Below are positions 1 through 5,188 of a DNA stretch of 6,631 nt, in pieces. The DNA comes from CAUYUA01 sp963575675 (lineage in GTDB: Bacteria; Pseudomonadota; Alphaproteobacteria; Azospirillales; Azospirillaceae), in assembly GCA_963575675.1 (NCBI GenBank), contig CAUYUA010000036.1, forward strand, positions 1 through 6,631. Direction: 5' to 3'. The notes beneath the pieces are model-generated. The model had not been told where the DNA came from. It ran no database searches and worked only from the letters and a program-made list of their open reading frames with translations. The translations under genes and the position numbers were made by a program. The stretch's first letter is position 1; every line of letters starts with the position of its first letter.

Positions 1-97
1 CTTCAGCCAACATCATCAGCTCTTCCGCCGACAGAGCAGCGATAGCGCCGACATTTAAGTCAGCCAGATCGTTGAGAACAACGCGATTTCGGTTCAT
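1..97 (-). CDS. Partial unknown protein, N-terminus only, running off the left edge
   Basis: Only the first 32 codons are in the window. The peptide opens MNRNRVVLNDLADLNVGA and continues with an Ala/Leu/Glu-rich stretch that looks helical. Its ATG lies 12 nt after the stop of the upstream helix-turn-helix gene. A GGAGAG ribosome binding site sits in that gap and overlaps the upstream stop, so the two genes are almost certainly co-transcribed. The LNDLADL...IAAL...EEL pattern recalls a small uncharacterised protein that follows AlpA-like genes in alphaproteobacterial mobile elements. That is recalled likeness, not a search result, and I assign no function. The start is well supported; the length is unknown. 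Confidence 0.7.
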   Translation of the reverse strand, partial: MNRNRVVLNDLADLNVGAIAALSAEELMMLAE

Positions 98-109
98 TGA
101 CTCTCTCCG

Positions 110-328
110 TCAATAAGTAGGAACAGCTACAGAGATGTTCGATTCTGAGGTGCTGGAGTGCATATGTTCCGCTTCGAAAGCTTCGATATCTTCCAACCGA
201 TAAAGGACGCGACCTCCAATTTTAAGGTAACGCGGTCCTTGGCCGAGCCACCGCCAACGCTCAAGCGTGTATGGACTAAGACGCCATCGGCGACACAACT
301 CAGCCTGATTCAGGTGTGTGATAGGCAT
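110..328 (-). CDS. AlpA/excisionase-like helix-turn-helix DNA-binding protein
   Basis: This 72-residue protein is essentially one MerR/AlpA-type winged helix-turn-helix (HTH_17-like) domain over residues 6-56. A first helix (NQAELCRRWRL) leads to a recognition helix (SPYTLERWRWLGQGP). The GGRVLYRLEDIEAFEAEH wing and last helix follow, which is the hallmark of this family. The tail after residue 57 is polar and probably disordered. Such proteins act as excisionases or small transcription activators in prophages, plasmids and integrative elements. The ATG is preceded by GGAAG with a 9-nt gap. The gene leads a minus-strand operon with the partial gene at 97-1. The spacer upstream of it holds inverted repeats that may be its control sites. 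The domain call is firm; whether it is an excisionase or a regulator cannot be told. Confidence 0.85.
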   Translation of the reverse strand: MPITHLNQAELCRRWRLSPYTLERWRWLGQGPRYLKIGGRVLYRLEDIEAFEAEHMHSSTSESNISVAVPTY

Positions 329-380
329 TTCCGTTTTCTTCCGGTCGTTGTTGAAAACAGGAAGAGACTAACAAACGCCA

Positions 381-423
381 TGGTGGGAAAAAGGGGGGAG
401 AAATGGGGGGAAAATGGTGGGAA
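381..423. repeat. G-rich tract with short direct repeats, G-quadruplex-capable
   Basis: Four G-runs lie on the plus strand: GGG at 385-387, six G at 393-398, six G at 405-410 and GGG at 419-421, separated by A-rich loops of 5, 6 and 8 nt. The 9-mer TGGTGGGAA occurs at 381-389 and again at 415-423. A 14-bp match, GGAAAAAGGGGGGA, occurs at 386-399 and again at 620-633, on the other side of the inverted repeats. The tract lies upstream of the helix-turn-helix gene, probably in its leader or promoter region. It could be a repeated protein-binding site or a quadruplex; neither is shown. Confidence 0.5.
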
Positions 424-451
424 TTTCGAAAAACTGCATAACGGTCCCGAA

Positions 452-469
452 CTCAGAAAAAATTCTGAG
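452..469. promoter_or_regulatory. Inverted repeat, candidate operator 1
   Basis: CTCAGAA and TTCTGAG are perfect 7-bp arms around an AAAA centre. The element lies about 125 bp upstream of the helix-turn-helix gene start and 11 bp from a second inverted repeat with the same AGAA...TTCT core. No T-run follows in a position that would suit a terminator, so an operator is the more likely reading. The 10-bp palindrome TGAGGCCTCA at 466-475 overlaps its right end. Confidence 0.4.
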
Positions 470-480
470 GCCTCATTCTG

Positions 481-500
481 ATATAGAAAAATTTCTATAT
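481..500. promoter_or_regulatory. Inverted repeat, candidate operator 2 overlapping a possible minus-strand promoter
   Basis: ATATAGAAA and TTTCTATAT form perfect 9-bp arms with a 2-nt AA centre. On the minus strand a TTGAAA hexamer at 510-505 could be a -35 box. The matching -10 position (for example TCTATA at 487-482) would fall inside this palindrome, a typical repressor-site layout for the 328-110 gene. The -10 match is weak, so the palindrome is clear but the promoter is only suggested. Confidence 0.4.
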
Positions 501-659
501 TCTATTTCAATGGGTTAGTTTGGTGTTATGTTTTCTTGTAAAGCGCCCTTATATATAGGACATTCGCTGTTCCACCCCACGGCGAATCAAAACAACGCCC
601 CGCATCGCGAGTCATCATTGGAAAAAGGGGGGAAATCCGGAAGAACGCAAGCTTGATAC

Positions 660-688
660 AAAAAAAGCCGCTCACAAAGGAGCGACTT
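660..688 (-). terminator. Rho-independent terminator of the two-gene unknown operon
   Basis: Read on the minus strand, AAGTCGCTC pairs with GAGCGGCTT (9 bp including one G-U pair) around a 6-nt CTTTGT loop. A run of T follows directly: seven consecutive T counting the last two bases of the stem. It begins 42 nt past the stop codon of the 314-residue gene. No T-run is present on the plus strand, so it works for minus-strand transcripts. Confidence 0.85.
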
Positions 689-730
689 GGAATCTACGTT
701 CAGGACTCTTGAATGAACTCATAAGAACCA

Positions 731-1675
731 TTAAGTTTCTTCGACACGCAAACGACAATTCCCATTCTTTATTTCAATAACGCTCTCCCAATCCTCCTTA
801 CCCTTGAATAACCATTTGATTTGCCTGGAAGTGCTGTTGACCTGCTCCAACGCAAACTGAATTCGCACCCACTCATCACCCTGCGCCCACGCATCATAAA
901 GCAGTCGAACAAACTGCGCCTGCATGCCTCGAAAAGAGTAAGTCTTTCCATGGATTCGAATCCGATGACCGTCCGCTTCACATTCAACCGCTAATTCAGT
1001 ATTTTCTATATTGGAACGGTTCAAACAGATAACCGCAGCCAATCGATCCAGATTCAACCTGGCAATGGGATGAAATCGATCGACAATATCTTCAAGTTGT
1101 ACAATTTTCGATACCGCAGGCAAACAAAGATCAAAGGCAACATGACGATCCGGCGTCAATAATACATAAGGTATGCCCCCAAGAAGAAGCTCCAATTCAG
1201 TTCGAATACGTCGGCGAGCCTCTTCATTCCGTAATTCACGAGCAAACAACATCGGCACATTACTTCGGCCAAGACGCGGCGTTCCCATATTCCACAACAG
1301 ATCATTCACGATGGCTTCGGGCCGAAAAGAGGTCGGCAATCCAAGCATACGACAGATAAGCTGAACAAATTTTGAATTTTCCAGACGCCAAGTCCGTGTC
1401 GCATCAATCGATACTCTAATAAAACCATCATCGGGATGGAAACAGAGTACGGTTTCAGTCTCTTCATCAAATTCAATAATTGGACGAAAGGTATCGTCTC
1501 CAGGCCAAGCCTTAATACTATCCATATTCGGTCCGGGAAACAATAGACCGTGACTTTTGAGAATTGGCAAATCGTCTCCGAATTCCTCCTCGATACTATC
1601 GTTTGTTATCCATGACGATCCCATATCAGCCATACAAAGCAGAAATTGGAAACTTTTCATAGAAAGCTCAACCAT
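731..1675 (-). CDS. Uncharacterised protein with probable C-terminal winged helix
   Basis: This is the second gene of the leftward operon, 314 residues from the chosen start. The upstream AAAGG sits 9 nt before the ATG at 1675. It directly abuts the alternative ATG at 1684, too close to serve that codon. The start overlaps the end of the previous gene by 8 nt, implying translational coupling. There is no signal peptide or membrane segment. Residues 243-314 resemble a winged helix: a strand pair (GKTYSFRG), two helices, then WLFKGKEDWESVIE and a closing NGNCRLRVEE hairpin. The central part (LLWNMGTPRLGRSNVPMLFA) looks like a conserved core that I recall from unnamed alphaproteobacterial proteins. 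I know no function. A DNA-binding or regulatory role is inferred from the C-terminus only. Confidence 0.8.
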   Translation of the reverse strand: MVELSMKSFQFLLCMADMGSSWITNDSIEEEFGDDLPILKSHGLLFPGPNMDSIKAWPGDDTFRPIIEFDEETETVLCFHPDDGFIRVSIDATRTWRLENSKFVQLICRMLGLPTSFRPEAIVNDLLWNMGTPRLGRSNVPMLFARELRNEEARRRIRTELELLLGGIPYVLLTPDRHVAFDLCLPAVSKIVQLEDIVDRFHPIARLNLDRLAAVICLNRSNIENTELAVECEADGHRIRIHGKTYSFRGMQAQFVRLLYDAWAQGDEWVRIQFALEQVNSTSRQIKWLFKGKEDWESVIEIKNGNCRLRVEET

Positions 1676-2852
1676 AGACGACATCCTTTAGAATACCCCA
1701 ACGCCGCAGGTATTTATCTCCTAATTTGCGCTCTTTATCTGTTTTGTCTTTCAGGTCGCAACCGTTAGGATGTCGCAGTTTCACCATAATGGTCCGACCT
1801 CGAGGATTGACATGGTCCCGTCGAAAATGAACCGAGAGAATGACTTCGGAAATGCGATATTCTCTCATCGTAAATGGATTACAGTCCTTAAACGTCTCTT
1901 GAGCAAGAACATGAATCGATTCAGTCTCTCTTGGTTGCTCAAACGTCACAAAAGGAACTCGTCCCAAGGGTTCAAACTTGACCAGTCGCAAATGAACACC
2001 GACAATGCCGTCTTGCGGATCGGTGATAAATTCTCGCTCCTTCATAAATACAGACAGATCAATGTGCCGTAACGGAATCCGTTTTCCTTCAATATTTTGA
2101 TCAAGCAGCTCCGTTGCAAACAACTTGACAAGCTCTTCCCGCTTCGATTTCTTCTGAGCAACAACTTCGATGACGCCGGTAGCCGATTCATAAGTAAATG
2201 CAAATTCATAGACCGGTCGATAGACCAGCAAACCAAACTCCAGGTTCTTTTCTTCAAAAACAGTTTGACCGAACGGCAAACCTTCACGATAGACTGTAAC
2301 TTGAATTAATTGATTGTTGCCATCGATGACCGGACGCGAACGATCAAATACCTCGACACGAACTTTCCGTCCTTCCCGAAAATACTTTTGCAGCTTATCA
2401 GCAAAAGCGCACAGATGAGCCTCGTCACGATTCACAATCAGATTGGGACTGGCTAAAAACCCATCCCAAGTTCGCCCCCGCCGCGCTCTATCAAGAAAAG
2501 CGGATTGTTCTGCGTGTAGGAACTGCTTGGAATCATGAAGAAACATCCAAAGCGCACGAGCATGCGGCGTCTCGATATCGCGCAAGACTTCCCATTGCTC
2601 AGAAGAAGCAACCTCTTGAATCGCAGTTTGCCCGATTTCACCAGACATGCCGTCTACACGTTCTGCATCAATCCGTATGCGTTCGCGCGCAGAGTCGTCG
2701 AGAGTGCCGACGGCCCGCAACAGCGGCGGCAGAATCGCAGCAGTATCACCGTTCCAATTGATTGGATCGGGAATCTGAATGTTTCGCAACTCAAAGTAAG
2801 ACAACAGGCTGGAGCCTGGAGTATTGCGAATTAAACGGGCAAGAACAGACAT
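1668..2852 (-). CDS. Uncharacterised 394-residue protein, first main gene of the leftward operon
   Basis: The start at 2852 (MSVLARLIRNTPGSSLLSYF) is chosen because GAGG lies 6 nt upstream. The open frame reaches back to 2981, but that extension is serine-rich, lacks a ribosome site and overlaps a better small ORF. The protein is soluble by eye, with no signal peptide or membrane segment. An N-terminal helical part (about residues 1-110) includes PDPINWNGDTAAILPPLLRA and an acidic/basic helix. The middle and C-terminal parts look rich in beta strands. The end (HPNGCDLKDKTDKERKLGDK, then a YLRRWG segment) is strongly charged and looks like a conserved signature. I do not recognise a named domain. 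Its 8-nt overlap with the next gene and the shared terminator at 660-688 suggest that the two products work together. Confidence 0.85.
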   Translation of the reverse strand: MSVLARLIRNTPGSSLLSYFELRNIQIPDPINWNGDTAAILPPLLRAVGTLDDSARERIRIDAERVDGMSGEIGQTAIQEVASSEQWEVLRDIETPHARALWMFLHDSKQFLHAEQSAFLDRARRGRTWDGFLASPNLIVNRDEAHLCAFADKLQKYFREGRKVRVEVFDRSRPVIDGNNQLIQVTVYREGLPFGQTVFEEKNLEFGLLVYRPVYEFAFTYESATGVIEVVAQKKSKREELVKLFATELLDQNIEGKRIPLRHIDLSVFMKEREFITDPQDGIVGVHLRLVKFEPLGRVPFVTFEQPRETESIHVLAQETFKDCNPFTMREYRISEVILSVHFRRDHVNPRGRTIMVKLRHPNGCDLKDKTDKERKLGDKYLRRWGILKDVVYG

Positions 2853-2910
2853 GACGGGCCTCTTCAGTGATCTCGAGTAACTCCAGGACGAGATAGCCAA
2901 CGCGGAACAG

Positions 2911-3000
2911 CTAATCCGGGACTTCGCGCCAAACACAATTATTATACTTATTCCGTTCATTGAAGACGAAATCAGCAACATTTATCTTGTCGATAGCCAT
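2911..3000 (-). CDS. Small ORF (29 codons) leading the leftward operon, possibly truncated by an amber codon
   Basis: The ATG at 3000 has the best ribosome site of the leftward operon, AGGAG with a 6-nt gap. It encodes MAIDKINVADFVFNERNKYN followed by NCVWREVPD and a TAG at 2911-2913. Past this TAG the same frame stays open to a TGA at 2791-2793. The first 20 codons after the TAG (LFRVGYLVLELLEITEEARH) look protein-like, with an amphipathic Leu-rich helix. It may be a small gene broken by a nonsense change, or a short leader peptide 58 nt ahead of the 394-residue gene. No family is recognised. The strong ribosome site is the main support for translation. Confidence 0.4.
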   Translation of the reverse strand: MAIDKINVADFVFNERNKYNNCVWREVPD

Positions 3001-3036
3001 CAAAATCTCCTAGTATATCGCATTGGAACAAGTTGG

Positions 3037-3054
3037 AGTTCGCCCTATCGAACT
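3037..3054. promoter_or_regulatory. Inverted repeat in the divergent control region
   Basis: AGTTCG and CGAACT form perfect 6-bp arms with a 6-nt spacer, between the leftward small ORF and the XRE gene. CGAACT recurs at 3113-3118 within TTTTCGCGAACTTT, close to the XRE start. XRE repressors usually bind such short dyads and control their own promoter. The assignment to this XRE protein is inferred from position. Confidence 0.35.
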
Positions 3055-3061
3055 ACAGCAG

Positions 3062-3091
3062 AAGGTAGTGCTTCTTTGTAGTCCTTGTCAA
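3062..3091 (-). promoter_or_regulatory. Possible promoter of the leftward operon
   Basis: A consensus TTGACA -35 box lies at 3091-3086 on the minus strand, inside the near-palindrome CCTTGTCAAGG (3083-3093). With an 18-nt spacer, TACCTT at 3067-3062 could be the -10 box, though it is a poor match. The transcript would start about 55 nt before the small ORF and pass through the 3037-3054 dyad. No equally good plus-strand promoter for the XRE gene was seen. Confidence 0.3.
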
Positions 3092-3150
3092 GGGCACAAA
3101 GTGACGTTTTCGCGAACTTTTCTTGCTTTTAAATTACGAGGAGCCAAACC

Positions 3151-3474
3151 ATGCCTACGCCGCTGGGAGAGCGGATCAGGAAACTGAGACTCGAAAAGGG
3201 TCTAACGCTTGAAAAACTTGCCGAGAAGGTTGATTCCAGCAAAAGTTACATCTGGGAAATCGAAAATAAGAGTATTGCTCGTCCTTCGGCCGAGAAATTG
3301 CGTTTCATCGCAATGGCTCTCGATACGACCACCGACTATTTGCTGGCGGCCGAAGACGTCAACGCCGTCGACGAAGCGGATCGAGTCTTCTTCCGCAAAT
3401 ATCAAGCTCTAGGCGAATCGGACAAAAAACGACTTCAACGAATCCTCAATGCTCTTGACGAGGATGACGAATGA
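3151..3474 (+). CDS. XRE-family helix-turn-helix repressor, ImmR-like partner of ImmA
   Basis: The 107-residue protein has an N-terminal Cro/C1-type helix-turn-helix at about residues 5-65. LGERIRKLRLEKGLTLEKLA leads into AEKVDSSKSYIWEIENKSIA, and the domain ends in the usual ALDTTTDYLL segment. A short acidic helical tail (EADRVFFRKYQALGESDKKR) probably mediates dimer formation or contact with the peptidase. The start has AGGAG with a 7-nt gap. Its stop overlaps the ATG of the peptidase gene (ATGA, 3471-3474), so both are made from one message. In ICEBs1-type systems such a repressor is cleaved by its ImmA partner. In other pairs it serves as the antitoxin. It likely represses its own operon and perhaps the divergent one; the dyads at 3037-3054 and near 3113 are candidate sites. 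Confidence 0.92.
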   Translation: MPTPLGERIRKLRLEKGLTLEKLAEKVDSSKSYIWEIENKSIARPSAEKLRFIAMALDTTTDYLLAAEDVNAVDEADRVFFRKYQALGESDKKRLQRILNALDEDDE

Positions 3475-3959
3475 GTCCCAATAACAAACCGATAAAGGCA
3501 GCCAATGAAGTCTCGATTCTGTTGCGCAATGTTCTCGGCGAAGCTCGCTTTCCCGTAGATGTTGAAATGGTCGCAACCGAATATTCAAAGAAATATCCCG
3601 ACCCAATCACAAAAGTTGTTGGAGGTGATCTTGGCGATTTCGAAGGCATGCTTCGCCCCGGCAAGAAAAAACCGGTCTGGCACATTATTTACAACAACGC
3701 CACACAATATATCGGACGAGAAAGATTTACCCTTGCACATGAATTCGGCCATTATCTCTTGCATCGCAAACCTGTCGACAGTACATCGAATGGTCTAAGC
3801 ACCGAAGACGTCGAAAATAGAACTTTCGAGTGCAATCCAATGGAACGAAACACTTGGAAAGGAGATCGTAAAGAAAAAATTGAAGAAGAAGCCGACATTT
3901 TTTCTTCATATCTACTGATGCCGCTGGACGATTATCGACAACAGGTCGACGGCCAATGA
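3471..3959 (+). CDS. ImmA/IrrE-family zinc metallopeptidase, frame ends early at a frameshift
   Basis: This 162-codon frame encodes the catalytic half of an ImmA/IrrE (COG2856) peptidase. The zinc motif HEFGH is at residues 90-94, within FTLAHEFGHYLLH. The likely third ligand is E140 in EEEADIFSSYLLMP. Residues 11-60 match the usual N-terminal helices and the loop before the active site. Family members are usually longer. Here the stop TGA at 3957-3959 interrupts the segment just after LMPLDDYRQQVDG, and the rest of the protein lies one frame over at 3958-4398. Omitting the T at 3957 would restore QDIDLALLKH and a protein of about 308 residues. Both zinc-binding motifs survive in the short form, so partial activity cannot be excluded. 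The gene overlaps the XRE gene by 4 nt and is presumed to target that repressor. Confidence 0.85.
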   Translation: MSPNNKPIKAANEVSILLRNVLGEARFPVDVEMVATEYSKKYPDPITKVVGGDLGDFEGMLRPGKKKPVWHIIYNNATQYIGRERFTLAHEFGHYLLHRKPVDSTSNGLSTEDVENRTFECNPMERNTWKGDRKEKIEEEADIFSSYLLMPLDDYRQQVDGQ

Positions 3960-4398
3960 TATTGATCTTGCGCTTCTGAAACACATCACAAATCGATATA
4001 AAGTTTCACTGACGGCCGCCGTGCGCAAATGGATAGAATTCACCGAGAAACGCGCTGCAATGGTGGTGGCCCGAGATGGTTTTGCTCTCTGGGGGCGCGC
4101 AAGCGATCAAGCTCTAAAAACCGGCATATTTATTCCGTCCGGCATGGAAATCCCTGAGCAATCCATCGCTGCTCGCGGTCGCGATGCTCAGCAAGGCGAA
4201 ACAAACCGTCCCATTGAGATTCCAGAAGGAGTCTGGACTTTCAAACGAAGCAGCGAATCTGTCCGTGAATTAACGATCTTCTCTGATCGGCTTGGAAAAT
4301 CTCTTTCGCTCTTGTTGTTCGGAAATCAACAACAGAATCATTTGCTCGAAGAACCACCGGAATGGGATACCTATGATCAATTCATGAGGTTTGGATAA
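3958..4398 (+). pseudogene. C-terminal half of the ImmA/IrrE gene, out of frame with its start
   Basis: In the +1 frame the sequence reads DIDLALLKHITNRYKVSLTA and continues AVRKWIEFTEKRAAMVVARD, then GFALWGRAS. This is the standard continuation of ImmA/IrrE proteins: a small helical bundle followed by the C-terminal sheet domain. It runs to TAA at 4396-4398. No ribosome binding site supports independent translation, and the first possible start (GTG at 4021) falls inside the conserved helix. A TGA at 3916-3918 in this frame puts the shift between 3919 and 3957. The lesion may be a real mutation or a one-base sequence error. No slippery heptamer is present to suggest programmed shifting. Confidence 0.8.
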
Positions 4399-4565
4399 AT
4401 ACTACCATTCAGCACGATCTTTCTCTTGTTGTTTTGTTTTGGAGCGATTTGGATCACCAACAATCTACGCTGGTGAGAGAATTTCCTCGAACGTAAATTG
4501 GATGCCGATCGTATCAATCATGAGAATCGGCCTCTCCAATGCTCAGCGCCATCCCCCCATCTGCC
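4399..4565. other. Spacer between peptidase remnant and recombinase module
   Basis: No gene is supported here. Two weak dyads are visible: TCACCA/TGGTGA at 4454-4459 and 4471-4476, and GCCGAT/ATCGGC at 4504-4509 and 4526-4531. A T-rich stretch at about 4419-4440 has no hairpin before it, so I do not call a terminator. The promoter of the recombinase module must lie here or upstream, but no clear -35/-10 pair was seen. Confidence 0.4.
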
Positions 4566-4745
4566 ATGTCAACCGACGAGCGCCTCGATGAGGTCGCCGC
4601 TATTTTGGCGGCGGGCTACATTCGACTGCGTCAGAAAAATCAAGTTATTAAGTCGCCGAAAAACCAGAGAGTTTCCTTGATAGAAACCGCCAACCAGAGC
4701 AGTCATGCGCACGGAGAAAACCGCAAAACCAGGAAAAACCCATGA
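4566..4745 (+). CDS. Small uncharacterised protein at the head of the recombinase module
   Basis: A 59-residue product that begins MSTDERLDEVAAILAAGYIR, a helical segment followed by a basic polar tail without hydrophobic core features. A similar short protein with DRLDE...AAILA...RLR precedes DUF2924 and recombinase genes in alphaproteobacterial elements, as far as I recall. Its stop overlaps the ATG of the DUF2924 gene (ATGA, 4742-4745), which supports it being real. The start is uncertain: neither this ATG nor the in-frame one at 4539 has a good ribosome site. The later start is preferred because the added residues (MLSAIPPSA) look unlike the rest. Its function is unknown. Confidence 0.65.
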   Translation: MSTDERLDEVAAILAAGYIRLRQKNQVIKSPKNQRVSLIETANQSSHAHGENRKTRKNP

Positions 4746-5188
4746 CAAACAATGTGTTGGCTCAGATCGCGGCCCTCTCCGCGATGTTGATGCCGGACCT
4801 CAAAGCTCGCTGGAGGGAGCTATTTGAAACCGAACCGCCGCCGTTCAATCGATCGTTTCTGGTCAGCCGCCTGACATACCGAATCCAGGAATTGGCTTAC
4901 GGCGGCTTGAGCATGGCGACGATCGCTCGACTGGACGCGATCGCTTCCGATGAGAAATATGTCGACCGAGAAGCGGCTCGAAAAAAGATTCCAACCCGCC
5001 CGATCCCCGGCACTCAGATTGTCCGCGAATGGCAAGGCGTCGAACACATCGTCACCGTTCAACAAAAACACTTTGAATATCAAGGACATTCCTACAAATC
5101 CCTATCGGCGGTCGCGCGCGCGATTACCGGCACAAGATGGTCCGGTCCGGCCTTTTTCGGCCTGCGCATCCAAGGAGAGGCTCAATGA
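4742..5188 (+). CDS. DUF2924 domain protein
   Basis: The 148 residues span the whole DUF2924 family. The N-terminal helix carries the LKARWRELFETEPPP motif (residues 20-34), followed by LTYRIQELAYGGLS (44-57). The C-terminal region carries PGTQIVREWQGVEHIVTV (89-106), SYKSLSAVARAITGTRWSGP (117-136) and FFGLR. The start has AGGA with a 7-nt gap. It overlaps its neighbours at both ends by ATGA, so it is part of one message with the recombinase. The biochemical role of DUF2924 is not known. Its fixed place next to serine recombinases suggests an accessory part in recombination, perhaps in DNA binding or direction control, but that is inference. The family call is firm. Confidence 0.92.
   Translation: MTNNVLAQIAALSAMLMPDLKARWRELFETEPPPFNRSFLVSRLTYRIQELAYGGLSMATIARLDAIASDEKYVDREAARKKIPTRPIPGTQIVREWQGVEHIVTVQQKHFEYQGHSYKSLSAVARAITGTRWSGPAFFGLRIQGEAQ

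Larger units (their letters stand above)
329..659. other. Intergenic region without a supportable gene
   Basis: No reading frame here has both a ribosome binding site and protein-like composition. The 107-codon plus-strand frame at 158-481 mostly lies opposite the helix-turn-helix gene and looks like its shadow. The region holds the G-rich repeats, the two candidate operators, an A/T-rich stretch near 549-558 (TTATATATAG), and a second GGAAAAAGGGGGGA copy at 620-633. Confidence 0.55.

Noticed and set aside
158..481. Plus-strand 107-codon frame
   Set aside because: It lies largely opposite the helix-turn-helix gene and crosses the G-rich tract and operator. There is no ribosome site and its composition is not protein-like.
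1676..1684. ATG at 1684 as start of the 314-residue gene
   Set aside because: The AAAGG site directly abuts it with no spacing but fits the ATG at 1675 with a 9-nt gap. It cannot be fully excluded.
2853..2981. N-terminal extension of the 394-residue protein to an ATG at 2981
   Set aside because: It is serine-rich, has no ribosome site, and overlaps the better-supported small ORF. The ATG at 2852 has a proper GAGG site.
2990..3051. Inverted 7-mers TCGATAG (2990-2996) and CTATCGA (3045-3051)
   Set aside because: The arms are 48 bp apart with no further symmetry, so this is probably chance.
3950..3962. Programmed +1 frameshift at CAA TGA in the peptidase gene
   Set aside because: It vaguely resembles release-factor-2 style shifting at a stop codon, but lacks the slippery CTT codon and a well-placed ribosome-binding stimulator. 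A mutation or sequence error is more likely.
5137..5184. Earlier ATG for the recombinase
   Set aside because: The ATG at 5185 has a strong AAGGAGAGG site and the ATGA overlap. The extra residues lie inside the DUF2924 gene and look like a shadow.
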